Origin: Corynebacterium sp. HMSC074A01
Lineage (GTDB): Bacteria > Actinomycetota > Actinomycetes > Mycobacteriales > Mycobacteriaceae
Direction of reading: 5' to 3'
DNA: 64,000 nucleotides
NCBI RefSeq assembly: GCF_001831515.1
Contig: NZ_KV825630.1
Span: 226,804-290,803 of the forward strand
The notes under the pieces are model-generated. The model saw only the letters and a program-made list of their open reading frames with translations, had not been told where the DNA came from and ran no database searches. A program made the translations under genes and the position numbers. This document shows, piece after piece, positions 17,436-26,202 of the stretch; the first letter of the stretch is position 1; each line of letters opens with the position of its first letter.

Positions 17436-18283
17436 GCGAGTCCCCGCACCGTGTCAAGCGGCGGCACCGCGCCCTGGATCGCCGCGGTCATGCGCAGCAC
17501 ATCGACGGTTTCCGCAACGTTGTGGACGCGGAACGCGGCCACCCCGCGCGCCGCCGCCCACGCGGTCGCGGCGAGTGTGCCCGCAACCCGCTCGGCGGGG
17601 TCTGCGCGCCCGACGGTCTCGCCGACGAAGTCCTTGTTCGACAGCGCCATGAGCACGGGCCAGCCAGTGGCGACGAGCTCGTCGATGCGGCGCAGGATTT
17701 CCAGCCCGTGGAAGGTGTTCTTGCCGAAGTCGTGGGTGGGGTCGACAAACACCTTTTCAGCGGGCACCCCGCAGTCCACGGCGCGCTCGGCGAGCTCGGT
17801 GGTTTCCCGGATCACGTCGGCAACCACGTCGTCAAAGTGCACGCGGTGCGGGCGGGTGCGCGGCACGACCCCACCGGTGTGCGAGCAGACATACCCCACG
17901 CCGTGGGCACCGGCGACCTCCACGAGCTCGGGGTCCCATCCCGCCCACGTGTCGTTGATCAAGTCCGCGCCCGCGGCGATGGCGGCCTCGGCCACTTCCG
18001 CGCGCCAGGTGTCCACACTGATCGATACTTCCGGGTGCCGGGCACGGACCTCGGCGATGAGCGGGACGACGCGGTCGCTCTCCTCTCGCGCGTCGACGTC
18101 GTCGCCTGGGCCGGCCTTGACCCCGCCGACGTCGACAATGCTCGCGCCGGCGGCGATCACGGCGTCGGCGCGCTCGGCGGCCTTCTCAATGGCAAAGGTC
18201 GCGCCCTTGTCGTAGAAGGAGTCGGGCGTGCGGTTGACAATCGCCATGACCTGCGCGAGGCCAGCGGCGTTATTTTTCGCCAT
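17432..18283 (-). CDS. folP2: Dihydropteroate synthase-like protein FolP2
   Basis: 283 aa TIM-barrel protein of the DHPS family: MAIVNRTPDSFYDKG (family MGI.NVTPDSF.DGG), DVGGVKAGPG (in place of DIGGESTRPG), ISVDTW, LINDTWAG and DPTHDFGKNTFHGLE. The changed pABA/pterin loop and the linkage to gpgS match the second actinobacterial copy, FolP2, which is reported to lack DHPS activity in mycobacteria. A folate role is therefore not assured. The gene overlaps LOG by 14 bases upstream and gpgS by four downstream. Confidence 0.88.
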   Translation of the reverse strand: MAKNNAAGLAQVMAIVNRTPDSFYDKGATFAIEKAAERADAVIAAGASIVDVGGVKAGPGDDVDAREESDRVVPLIAEVRARHPEVSISVDTWRAEVAEAAIAAGADLINDTWAGWDPELVEVAGAHGVGYVCSHTGGVVPRTRPHRVHFDDVVADVIRETTELAERAVDCGVPAEKVFVDPTHDFGKNTFHGLEILRRIDELVATGWPVLMALSNKDFVGETVGRADPAERVAGTLAATAWAAARGVAAFRVHNVAETVDVLRMTAAIQGAVPPLDTVRGLA

Positions 18284-19079
18284 GGAGGTCCTGCTGCGTG
18301 CCGAGGCGCTCGTCCGTCATAACTTTGTGCTTTTCGACGATATGCGCCACCGCCTCCTCCACCGAGTCCGTGACCAGGAACAGCTTCTCGTCGCCAGGCG
18401 AAATAAGCCCGCGCCCCAGCTGCTGATCCACGATCCAGTCCACCAGGCCGGACCAGAACTCGGTGCCGATGAGCACGATCGGGAAGTTGGTCACCTTCTT
18501 GGTCTGCACCATGCACAGCACCTCGAAGACCTCGTCCATCGTGCCGAAACCGCCCGGCAGCGCAATAAAGGCCTGCGAGTACTTCAAAAACATCGTCTTG
18601 CGGGCAAAGAAATAGCGGAAGTTCAGACCCAGATCGACCCAGTCGTTGAGCCCCTGCTCGAAGGGCAGCTCGATGCCCAGGCCCACCGAGATCCCGTCGG
18701 CGTTGTGGGCGCCGCGGTTGGGCCCCTCCATCAGGCCGGGCCCGCCGCCGGTGATCACGGCGTAACCGGCCTCCACCAGCGCTTTGCCCACGTCGTAGGA
18801 CTGCTGGTACTCCGGGGTGCCCTCGCCGAGCCGGGCGGAGCCGAAGACCGTCACGGCCTTCGGCAGCTCGCTCAGCGCGTCGAAACCGGCGACGAACTCG
18901 GACTGGATGCGCATGACCCTCCATGGGTCGGCGTGCTTCCAGTCGTGGTCGGTCGAGCCCAGCGACTCGAGCAGCCGCCGGTCGTGGGTGGAGGCCTGCT
19001 GCTTCTCATCGCTACGCAGCATCATGGGGCCGCGCAGTTTACGGTCGCGGTCGGGGCGGGGGAAATTCAACGGTGCCAT
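18270..19079 (-). CDS. LOG-family protein (nucleotide 5'-monophosphate phosphoribohydrolase-like)
   Basis: 269 aa. It has the Rossmann-type LOG motifs GGGPGLMEGPNRGA and PGGFGTMDE, which form the active site of cytokinin-type riboside-5'-monophosphate phosphoribohydrolases (the Rv1205 homologue has this activity in M. tuberculosis). Such enzymes release a free base from an N6-modified AMP. An N-terminal extension of about 80 residues precedes the domain. The start at 19079 (MAPLNFPRPD) is chosen over longer frames because the upstream region is non-coding between LOG and dapE. It is the first gene of the LOG-folP2-gpgS chain. Confidence 0.87.
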   Translation of the reverse strand: MAPLNFPRPDRDRKLRGPMMLRSDEKQQASTHDRRLLESLGSTDHDWKHADPWRVMRIQSEFVAGFDALSELPKAVTVFGSARLGEGTPEYQQSYDVGKALVEAGYAVITGGGPGLMEGPNRGAHNADGISVGLGIELPFEQGLNDWVDLGLNFRYFFARKTMFLKYSQAFIALPGGFGTMDEVFEVLCMVQTKKVTNFPIVLIGTEFWSGLVDWIVDQQLGRGLISPGDEKLFLVTDSVEEAVAHIVEKHKVMTDERLGTQQDLHGEK

Positions 19080-19117
19080 GTCTTTTTCTTGTTCGGTACT
19101 GCGGATACGGGAACGCT

Positions 19118-20212
19118 TTAGTCGGCGACAGCGAGGTAGTCCATCAGCTGCTCGGCTACCTCGCGGATCTGGCCTACCGGGCACTGCTCGTCCTTCTTGT
19201 GCGCGTACCCGGGGTCGCCTGGGCCGAAGTTCACGGCCGGAACACCCAGGTTAGAGAACCTGGACACATCCGTCCATCCGAACTTTGCGCGGAAGTTCCC
19301 GCCGACAGCCTTGACCAGGTTGGCCGCCACCGGGTCATCCAGGCCCGGCAGCGCGCCCGGCGCGACATCGTCGTACGTCAGCGTGAGTCCTTCCTCCAGC
19401 GCAAGCGCCTCCTCCAGGTGCGCCTTGGCCTCCTCCACGGAACGGTCCGGGGCGTAGCGGAAGTTGATCACCAGCCGCGCCTCATCCGGGATGGTGTTGG
19501 TGGCCACGAAGCCTTCCAGCCCGACGACGTTGAGGCCCTCCCGGTACTCGCAGCCCGCGATCGTCACTGCCCGCGGCGTGTACGCAGCGACGCGGGAGAG
19601 CACCCCGGCCAGGTCGTGGGCGGCGTTATGCCCCAGCCAGGAGCGCGCGGAGTGCGCGCGTGTGCCGTGCGCGTCGACAAACACGCGGATGGTGCCCTGG
19701 CAGCCGGCCTCGATAATGCCGCCGGAGGGCTCCCCGAGCAGTGCAATATCGCCGGCGAGGAGCTCCGGGTGGTCGCGCTCGAGGTGGTAGAGCCCGTTGT
19801 ATTCCTGGGCGACCTCCTCGCCCTCGTAAGCAATCAGCGTGAGGTCGAACGCGGCCGGACCGTCTGCGCCCTGGCTGGCCAGGCGCGCGAAAGCGCCGAG
19901 GTAGCAGGCCATACCGCTTTTCATATCCACCGCGCCGCAACCAAACAGCGTGTCACCCTCGAAGCGGTGCGGGGTGTTATCCGCCAGTGGCACAGTGTCG
20001 ATGTGCCCGGCGAGCACCACGCGCTGCTCACGCCCAAAGTGCGTGCGCGCCACCACCGTGTGCCCGAAGCGCTGCACCTCCACCCCCTCAAGCGCGTTGA
20101 GCGCTTCCTCGACGGCATCGGCGATCTCGCCTTCGTGGTGCGAGGGCGACTCGATGTCAATGAGCGCGGCGGTTAGATCTACTGGGTCTGCGAAAAGGTT
20201 GAGCGTAGTCAC
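19118..20212 (-). CDS. dapE: Succinyl-diaminopimelate desuccinylase
   Basis: 364 aa zinc-dependent M20 peptidase-fold enzyme that cleaves N-succinyl-LL-DAP to LL-DAP and succinate in lysine and cell-wall synthesis. Metal-site motifs: VVLAGHIDTVP, LFGCGAVDMKSG and LIAYEGEEVAQEYNG. The GTG at 20212 is preferred because AGGA lies six bases upstream. An ATG nine bases earlier (20221) is in frame but has no ribosome site. It is divergent from the dapD-like gene, with only about 40 bases between them. Confidence 0.93.
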   Translation of the reverse strand: MTTLNLFADPVDLTAALIDIESPSHHEGEIADAVEEALNALEGVEVQRFGHTVVARTHFGREQRVVLAGHIDTVPLADNTPHRFEGDTLFGCGAVDMKSGMACYLGAFARLASQGADGPAAFDLTLIAYEGEEVAQEYNGLYHLERDHPELLAGDIALLGEPSGGIIEAGCQGTIRVFVDAHGTRAHSARSWLGHNAAHDLAGVLSRVAAYTPRAVTIAGCEYREGLNVVGLEGFVATNTIPDEARLVINFRYAPDRSVEEAKAHLEEALALEEGLTLTYDDVAPGALPGLDDPVAANLVKAVGGNFRAKFGWTDVSRFSNLGVPAVNFGPGDPGYAHKKDEQCPVGQIREVAEQLMDYLAVAD

Positions 20213-20242
20213 ACCGTTCATCCTACGGGGGCATGAAGCCCT

Positions 20243-20248
20243 TAAGAT
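20243..20248 (+). promoter_or_regulatory. Probable -10 box of the dapD paralogue
   Basis: TAAGAT ends seven bases before the ATG at 20256, again suggesting a leaderless start. An upstream in-frame ATG (20247) overlaps this box and is less likely. Confidence 0.5.
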
Positions 20249-20255
20249 GGGCGAT

Positions 20256-21200
20256 ATGCCCATAGGAGCCGAAGCAACCGGAATCGCCAACATTGCCATG
20301 GATGGCACGGTCTTGGATACGTGGTACCCGAGCCCCGCGCTTATCGACGTCGCCACGCACGACCCCGCCCCCACCGCCCGCAGCGAGCGCGTCGGCGCGC
20401 ACAAGCTCTCCGACCGCTTCTTAAACCTCGTCGGCCTCGACCGCGACCGCCTCGTCGAGCAGGTGCCCATCCACACCTACATCCCCGACCTCGCCCAGCC
20501 ACCGGTCGACGCCCACGACGTCTACCTGCGCCTGCACCTGCTCTCCCACCGGCTGGTCAAGCCGCTCGAGATCAACATGGACCACTGCCTCGAGCACCTC
20601 GTGCCCGTGGTGTGGACGAACAAGGGGCCGTGCTTAAGCGACAACTTCGAGTTCGTGCGCACCAACCTGCGCTCCCGCGGCACCATCCACGTCTGGGGCA
20701 TCGAGCGCCTACCGCGCATGGTGGACTACGTCGTCCCCACCGGCGTGTCCATCGCCCAGGCCGAGCGCGTACGCCTGGGTGCCTACCTCGCGCCGGGCAC
20801 CTCCGTGCTGCGCGAAGGCTACGTCTCCTACAACGCGGGCACGCTCGGCCCAGCAAGGATCGAGGGGCGGCTCTCCTCGGCCGTGGTGGTCGGCGAGGGC
20901 TCGAACATTTCGCTCTCGGCGGTGCTCATGGCTTCCCACTCGGGCGAGCGAGATCGGGCGCCGATGCGCGTCGGTAAGCACTGCACGATGCACCCCTCCT
21001 CCGGGCTTTTCGGCGTGGATCTGGGTGATAACTGCACCGTCGGCGTCAACGTCATGCTGGAAAGCGAGTCCGTGGTCTACGACGCGCGGACTGACCGCGA
21101 GATCCCGGCCCGCGAAATCTCCGGGCAGAGCAACCTGTCGATCAAGCGCGAGGCCTTCTCCAACTGCCCCGTTGTGCGCGAGCAGCAACCAGTGGATTAG
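20256..21200 (+). CDS. DapD-like tetrahydrodipicolinate N-succinyltransferase paralogue
   Basis: 314 aa left-handed beta-helix acyltransferase, clearly paralogous to the DapD encoded 3.9 kb downstream: shared blocks are [27 protein letters not shown] text, [27 protein letters not shown] and EGRLSS. The Glu thought to be catalytic (RIEGR) is kept. The glycine-rich [14 protein letters not shown] loop of the true DapD is replaced by LSAVLMASHSGERD, and the coil pattern near the C-terminus is changed. It may have another substrate or a regulatory role in the trimer. It lies between dapE and two amino-acid permeases. Confidence 0.82.
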   Translation: MPIGAEATGIANIAMDGTVLDTWYPSPALIDVATHDPAPTARSERVGAHKLSDRFLNLVGLDRDRLVEQVPIHTYIPDLAQPPVDAHDVYLRLHLLSHRLVKPLEINMDHCLEHLVPVVWTNKGPCLSDNFEFVRTNLRSRGTIHVWGIERLPRMVDYVVPTGVSIAQAERVRLGAYLAPGTSVLREGYVSYNAGTLGPARIEGRLSSAVVVGEGSNISLSAVLMASHSGERDRAPMRVGKHCTMHPSSGLFGVDLGDNCTVGVNVMLESESVVYDARTDREIPAREISGQSNLSIKREAFSNCPVVREQQPVD

Positions 21201-21261
21201 CATTCAGCCGGCGAGCTGGGGTGACGTGGGCCTCATGAAGGCCCGGCGGAAGGCGACGGTT

Positions 21262-21267
21262 TAGAGT
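21262..21267 (+). promoter_or_regulatory. Probable -10 box of the first permease
   Basis: TAGAGT lies six bases before the permease ATG at 21274. This would make the permease pair a transcription unit separate from the dapD paralogue. Confidence 0.45.
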
Positions 21268-21273
21268 AAGACC

Positions 21274-22716
21274 ATGTCTTCACAGGATTCCCAGGGGGCG
21301 GCGCCGGTCATCGCGCCAACTTCGGCCTCCGTCTCGCTCAAGCGGGGCCTGAAAACCCGCCACCTGACCATGATGGGGCTCGGCTCCGCGATCGGCGCCG
21401 GGCTCTTCCTCGGCACCGGCGTGGGCATTGCCGCCGCAGGCCCCGCCGTCCTTATCGCCTACCTGATTGCGGGCGCGATCACCGTGTGCATCATGCAGAT
21501 GCTCGCCGAGATGGTCGCCGCGCGCCCCTCGTCCGGCACCTTCTCCACCTACGCCGAGCAGGCCTTCGGCCCCTGGGCGGGCTTTGCCATCGGCTGGCTC
21601 TATTGGTTCATGATGATCATGATCATGGCGGTAGAGATCACCGGCGCATCCGCCATCATCGCCGCGTGGTTCAGCATCTCCCCGTGGATCCCGGCGCTGA
21701 TCGCCATCGTGGCCTTCACCGCGATCAACTTCGCCGCAGTGAAGAACTTCGGCGAGTTCGAATTCTGGTTCGCGCTGATCAAGGTCGCCGTCATCATCGC
21801 TTTCCTCGTGCTCGGCGTCGCGCTGTGGCTGGGGCTGCTCCCGGGTACGAGCTTCGTCGGGATGAGCAACATCGCCGAGGTCGGCTTCATGCCCAATGGC
21901 TGGGGTGGCGTGGCCACCGCGATGCTTGCCGTCGCCTTCGCCTTCGGCGGCATCGAGCTGGTCACCATCGCCGCCGCCGAATCCGAGGATCCTGAGGTTG
22001 CCGTCCACGCGGCGATCCGCTCGATCATCTGGCGCATCGGCATCTTCTACATCGGCTCCGTGCTGCTCATCGTCATGCTGCTGCCCTTTGGTCAGATCGG
22101 CGGCGCCGACGACGCCTCCGAATCCCCCTTTACCGCCGTGCTGCACCTAGCCAACATCCCGGGCGCGGTCGGCATCATGGAGGCCGTCATCGTGGTGGCA
22201 CTTCTGTCCGCGTGCAATACGCAGATCTACGGCTCCTCGCGCTTCCTGCACAACCTGGCGCTGCGTGCCGACGCCCCGCAGACGTTTGCCGAAACCGATT
22301 CCCGCGGCGTGCCCATGCGCGCCGTGATCGTCTCGGTCTTCTTCGGTTTTGTCGCCGTCGCGCTGCAGTACTGGAACCCGCCAGGCCTGCTCGCCTTCCT
22401 GCTCAACGCCGTGGGCGGCTGCCTGATCGTCATCTGGTTCGCCATTAGCTTCTCCTTTATCCGCCTGCACCCGCGCTTGGCTGCTTCCGGCGAGCTCACC
22501 CACGTGCGCATGTGGGCACCCGGCGTGCTGCCGTGGGCGACTATCGCGCTTGCCGCGGCGCTCGTCCTGCTCATGCTCACCACACCCGACGGTCGCACGC
22601 AGCTCATCGCCGTCGCCGTCGTCGTCGGCATCGCGGTCATCGCCGGTGTGCTGTGGACGCGCACCGACGCCTTCAGTACTCGCGCCGCGCAAGCCGCAGA
22701 AAGGAACATTCGATGA
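21274..22716 (+). CDS. Amino acid permease, APC/AAT family (first of a tandem pair)
   Basis: 480 aa integral membrane transporter with twelve predicted helices. The family signature MGLGSAIGAGLFLGTG at the start of helix 1 and the following AGPAVLIAYLIAGA are typical of AAT-type proton-coupled amino-acid importers (GABA, aromatic or basic amino acids). A polar N-terminal tail of about 25 residues precedes helix 1. Substrate cannot be read from sequence; its position among lysine-pathway genes suggests an amino acid related to that pathway (inference). It overlaps the next permease by four bases (ATGA). Confidence 0.9.
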   Translation: MSSQDSQGAAPVIAPTSASVSLKRGLKTRHLTMMGLGSAIGAGLFLGTGVGIAAAGPAVLIAYLIAGAITVCIMQMLAEMVAARPSSGTFSTYAEQAFGPWAGFAIGWLYWFMMIMIMAVEITGASAIIAAWFSISPWIPALIAIVAFTAINFAAVKNFGEFEFWFALIKVAVIIAFLVLGVALWLGLLPGTSFVGMSNIAEVGFMPNGWGGVATAMLAVAFAFGGIELVTIAAAESEDPEVAVHAAIRSIIWRIGIFYIGSVLLIVMLLPFGQIGGADDASESPFTAVLHLANIPGAVGIMEAVIVVALLSACNTQIYGSSRFLHNLALRADAPQTFAETDSRGVPMRAVIVSVFFGFVAVALQYWNPPGLLAFLLNAVGGCLIVIWFAISFSFIRLHPRLAASGELTHVRMWAPGVLPWATIALAAALVLLMLTTPDGRTQLIAVAVVVGIAVIAGVLWTRTDAFSTRAAQAAERNIR

Positions 22717-24101
22717 CCACTGCCACCGCAGACTCAGAGCTCGGTACTGGACTCAAATCCCGCCACCTCACCCTGATGGGGCTGGGCATGGCGGTCGGCG
22801 CCGGCCTCTTCCTCGGCGTGGGCGAAGGCATCCGCGCCGCGGGCCCGGCCATCCTGGTGGCCTACTTCATCGCCGGGCTCATCGTCATCGCCGTGATGCG
22901 CATGCTCGGCGAGATGGCCGCCACCCGCCCCTCGTCCGGCTCCTTCGCCACCTACGGCCGCCAGGCCTTCGGCCACTGGGCGGGCTTCCTTTTAGGCTGG
23001 CTCTATTGGTTCTTGCTCATCATGGTCGGCGGCGCGGAGATCACTGGTGCCGCAGCGATTATGGCCGGCTGGTTCGATATCCCGCAGTGGATCCCGGCAC
23101 TGGCGGCAGTCGTCTTCTTCGCCGTGGTCAACCTCGCGCAGGTCAAGGGCTTCGGCGAGTTTGAGTACTGGTTCGCCATGATCAAGATCGTGGTGATCAT
23201 GGGCTTTTTGGTCATCGGCGCCGCGCTGTTCCTGGGGCTGCTGCCCGGCCACGACTTCATCGGCCTGACTCACGTGCAAGAATCCGGCTTCGCCCCCAAC
23301 GGCATCCCGGGCATCGCCGCTGGCCTGCTCGCCGTTGCCTTCGCTTTCGGCGGCATCGAGGTCGTCACGATCGCCGCCGCGGAGTCCGAAAACCCGGCCC
23401 AGGCGGTGAAGAACGCGGTCAACTCGATCATCTGGCGCATCGCGCTGTTCTACGTCGGTTCCGTCGTCGTGATTATCCTCCTGCTCCCCTACGCGCAGAT
23501 CGACGCCGCCGACTCCGCCGCCGACTCGCCGTTCACCCAGGTGCTCGAAATGGCGAACCTGCCGGGCGTGGTCGGCTTCATGGAAGTCGTCATCGTGCTC
23601 GCGCTGCTCTCCGCGTTCAACGCGCAGATCTTCGGCACCTCGCGGCTGGCCTACCAGCAGGCGCTCGAGGGCGACGCGCCCAGGTGGCTGGCCAAAACCA
23701 ACGCCAACGGCGTGCCGACCAACTCCGTGCTCGTCTCCATGTTCTTCGCGTTCGTCGCCGTGGGCCTGCAATGGTGGAACCCGCCAGGGCTGCTCAGCTT
23801 CCTCATGAACGCCGTCGGCGGCTGCCTGATCGTCACCTGGATCATGATCACGCTGAGCTACATCCGCCTGCGCCCGGAGATGCGCGCCGGCGAGGGCCAC
23901 TCGGCCGTCGAGGTCCAGGGCGGCATGTTCGTGCCGTGGGCCACCCTCGTCGCGCTGCTTGCGCTCGTGGGGCTCATGCTTATCGACGCCTCCGCCCGCG
24001 GCCAGATCCTCGCCGTTTTCATCGTTTCCGCAGCACTTGTTGTCGCGTCCCTGTTCACTCGGGGCAAGGCACCAGTAACCGCGCAGGATGATCTAAGCTA
24101 G
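22713..24101 (+). CDS. Amino acid permease, APC/AAT family (second of a tandem pair)
   Basis: 462 aa, paralogous along its full length to the preceding permease ([53 protein letters not shown]). Start at 22713 is supported by AAAGGA ten bases upstream and the four-base overlap with the previous stop. Two nearly parallel permeases in one operon may have different substrates or form a duplicated pair kept for dosage. The gene ends six bases before dapD, and its stop overlaps the likely dapD -10 region. Confidence 0.9.
   Translation: MTTATADSELGTGLKSRHLTLMGLGMAVGAGLFLGVGEGIRAAGPAILVAYFIAGLIVIAVMRMLGEMAATRPSSGSFATYGRQAFGHWAGFLLGWLYWFLLIMVGGAEITGAAAIMAGWFDIPQWIPALAAVVFFAVVNLAQVKGFGEFEYWFAMIKIVVIMGFLVIGAALFLGLLPGHDFIGLTHVQESGFAPNGIPGIAAGLLAVAFAFGGIEVVTIAAAESENPAQAVKNAVNSIIWRIALFYVGSVVVIILLLPYAQIDAADSAADSPFTQVLEMANLPGVVGFMEVVIVLALLSAFNAQIFGTSRLAYQQALEGDAPRWLAKTNANGVPTNSVLVSMFFAFVAVGLQWWNPPGLLSFLMNAVGGCLIVTWIMITLSYIRLRPEMRAGEGHSAVEVQGGMFVPWATLVALLALVGLMLIDASARGQILAVFIVSAALVVASLFTRGKAPVTAQDDLS
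24094..24099 (+). promoter_or_regulatory. Possible -10 box of dapD
   Basis: TAAGCT lies seven bases before the dapD ATG, spaced like the other boxes in this window and overlapping the permease stop codon by one base. No good ribosome site precedes dapD, which fits leaderless initiation. Confidence 0.4.
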
Positions 24102-24106
24102 CAGGC

Positions 24107-25072
24107 ATGACTTCAGCGATTGCACGTGGAATTGCCACGGTTACTCATGACGGCACTGTCCTCGATGTCTGGTACCCCGCCCCGAAGCTGGGCGAGGCGG
24201 TCTCTGCAAGCGGCACGACCCGCTTGGAAGAGGCCGACGCCCGCTTCGCCCACCTCGTCGGCCCCGACGAGGAGCGCGGCGTCGCGCGTATCCCGGTTGA
24301 GACTGCGATCGCTGATATTTCCGAGCCCGCGATCGACGCCTACGACGTCTACCTGCGCCTCCACCTGCTCTCCCACCGCCTGATCAAGCCCCACGGCGCG
24401 AACATGGACGGCGTCTTCGGTCTGCTGGCAAACGTCGTGTGGACCAACTACGGACCCTGCGAGGTCTCCGACTTCCAGATGACGCGCGGCCGCCTCGCCG
24501 CCCGCGGCCCGGTCATCGTGTACTCCGTGGACAAGTTCCCCCGCATGGTCGACTACGTCGTCCCCTCCGGCGTGCGCATCGGCGACGCGGACCGCATCCG
24601 TCTCGGTGCCCACCTCGCGGAGGGCACCACCGTGATGCACGAGGGCTTCGTGAACTTCAACGCCGGCACCCTGGGTGCCTCCATGGTCGAGGGCCGCATC
24701 TCCGCCGGCGTGACTGTGGGCGACGGCACCGACATCGGCGGCGGCGCCTCCATCATGGGCACCCTGTCAGGCGGCGGCAAGGAGACCATCACCCTGGGCG
24801 AGCGCTGCCTGCTCGGCGCGAACGCGGGCATTGGCATCTCGCTTGGCGACGACTGCGTGGTCGAAGCCGGCCTCTACGTCACCGCCGGTGCCAAGGTGGT
24901 ACTCACCGCCGAGGTCGCCGAGGCGCTCGGGAAGGAAGCAGGCACCGAGATCAAGGCGCTGGAGCTCTCCGGTGCGAACGGCCTGCAGTTCCGTCGCAAC
25001 TCCACCTCCGGCGCGATCGAGGTCGTGGCAGCCAAGGGTATCGAGCTCAACGAAGCCCTGCATGCCAACTAG
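24107..25072 (+). CDS. dapD: Tetrahydrodipicolinate N-succinyltransferase
   Basis: 321 aa. It transfers succinyl from succinyl-CoA to tetrahydrodipicolinate in the succinylase branch of lysine/DAP synthesis. It has the actinobacterial N-terminal domain ([15 protein letters not shown]) and a left-handed beta-helix with [15 protein letters not shown], the glycine-rich [16 protein letters not shown] and [16 protein letters not shown]. The expected catalytic Glu (VEGR) is present. This copy matches the family more closely than the upstream paralogue and is taken as the functional DapD. The GNAT gene overlaps its 3' end by 11 bases. Confidence 0.94.
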   Translation: MTSAIARGIATVTHDGTVLDVWYPAPKLGEAVSASGTTRLEEADARFAHLVGPDEERGVARIPVETAIADISEPAIDAYDVYLRLHLLSHRLIKPHGANMDGVFGLLANVVWTNYGPCEVSDFQMTRGRLAARGPVIVYSVDKFPRMVDYVVPSGVRIGDADRIRLGAHLAEGTTVMHEGFVNFNAGTLGASMVEGRISAGVTVGDGTDIGGGASIMGTLSGGGKETITLGERCLLGANAGIGISLGDDCVVEAGLYVTAGAKVVLTAEVAEALGKEAGTEIKALELSGANGLQFRRNSTSGAIEVVAAKGIELNEALHAN

Positions 25073-25574
25073 CGCTTCCTGGTGGCCGCCGCGCGACGAC
25101 GTACTCGTCGACGGCGGCCTTACCCTTGTGCCGTGGTCTGCTGTCCGCACCATCCCGGGTGTGCGTGACGACCTTTTCGCCGCGTCTACCGATGACCGCA
25201 TGGTTGCGTGGACCACCGTCCCCTCCCCGTTCACTGAGGAAATGCTCGACGACTTCCTCGGGAGCGTTCCGGATGGCGTGTTTCGCTGGGCGCTGGTGGT
25301 TAACGCCCGCTACGCGGGGAACATCGAGCTGCGCCTCGAACCAGATGGCGCAGCGAACTTCGGGTATAACACTGCCCCGTGGGCACGCGGGCGCGGATTG
25401 ATGACGCGCGCGGTGCGCCTTGTGACCGACCATGCCCTCGCTCGCGGGGCCGAAACCCTCAAGATCGAAATGCTCCCGGGCAACTCCGCCTCTCGCCACG
25501 TCGCGGAAAGCAACGGCTACTCCTTCGCAGGTCAGCACGGTCGCCACGTGCAATACCGCAGGTCACGCAGGTGA
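25062..25574 (+). CDS. GNAT-family N-acetyltransferase
   Basis: 170 aa with a GNAT fold: [17 protein letters not shown] (beta 4), [21 protein letters not shown] (motif A, with the R-G-R-G-L acetyl-CoA loop) and [29 protein letters not shown] (motif B). It looks like the ribosomal-protein or small-molecule type (RimJ-like), target unknown. The ATG at 25062 overlaps the dapD end by 11 bases in another frame, implying coupling. The 3' end overlaps the convergent GtrA-like gene by 12 bases. Confidence 0.8.
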   Translation: MPTSASWWPPRDDVLVDGGLTLVPWSAVRTIPGVRDDLFAASTDDRMVAWTTVPSPFTEEMLDDFLGSVPDGVFRWALVVNARYAGNIELRLEPDGAANFGYNTAPWARGRGLMTRAVRLVTDHALARGAETLKIEMLPGNSASRHVAESNGYSFAGQHGRHVQYRRSRR

Positions 25575-26114
25575 GATCTCCTTCGGCTTCCTAAAAGCCC
25601 AGACCTTGTTGATGATGAAGTTCACCGGCGTGGCGATCAGCGTGGAAAGCCCCTGCGCCCAATAGGACTTGGTGCGCAGGCCCGTCGAGTCGTCCAGCAG
25701 GTGATCCGGCAGGGCGATCGGCGAGTTCGGGTTCATAAACAGCGTCATAAACGTCAGCGAGACCGCAAACGCGATGCCGCCAGTGGCCAAGAACGGGAAG
25801 AAACCCGCGAACCAGTTGCGCTGCTCGAGTTTGCGGAACGTCCAGGAACGGTTGAGCTGGTAGTTCCAGATATTGGCCACCACGAACGCGATGGTGGACA
25901 GCGCGTGGTACCAGCGCACGTTAAAGCGGGTGCCGGGGATGCTTACGAGCGCATCCGCCTCATGGAGGTCCCAGCCCGCCTCCAGCGCCTTCTTGGCCAG
26001 GTAGAACACGAGCAGGTTGACCACCACGCCGGAGCCGCCAACCACGCCGAACTTGAAAAATTCGCGCAGTCCGGTGGCCAGCCGCGCCGCGCGGCCTGGA
26101 TCCGAGTCGTGCAC
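25563..26114 (-). CDS. GtrA-family membrane protein
   Basis: 183 aa with four predicted helices. It begins with a polar tail, then FFKFGVVGGSGVVVNLLVFYLA, the family mark, and ends with a helix containing ATPVNFIINKVWAFRK, the typical C-terminal GtrA pattern (N-x-x-WxFR occurs twice: NRSWTFRK and NKVWAFRK). GtrA proteins are thought to flip or help move polyprenyl-linked sugars for cell-surface polysaccharides. AAGGAGG precedes the ATG by nine bases. Confidence 0.88.
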   Translation of the reverse strand: MHDSDPGRAARLATGLREFFKFGVVGGSGVVVNLLVFYLAKKALEAGWDLHEADALVSIPGTRFNVRWYHALSTIAFVVANIWNYQLNRSWTFRKLEQRNWFAGFFPFLATGGIAFAVSLTFMTLFMNPNSPIALPDHLLDDSTGLRTKSYWAQGLSTLIATPVNFIINKVWAFRKPKEISPA

Positions 26115-26186
26115 GCACGCCTCCTTCTTGGAAAAACTAACCTGCCTAGTCTAGTACGCGGTCAGCCGTGGAAGGAAAACGGAGTT

Positions 26187-26202
26187 TTACGCCGAAAGGC
26201 GT
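26187..26202 (-). terminator. Possible terminator hairpin overlapping the dapC stop
   Basis: On the minus strand ACGCC-TTTC-GGCGT (26189-26202) forms a small hairpin ending at the dapC stop codon. It is followed by an A/T-rich stretch (aaactccgttttcc), not a clean T-run. Confidence 0.35.
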
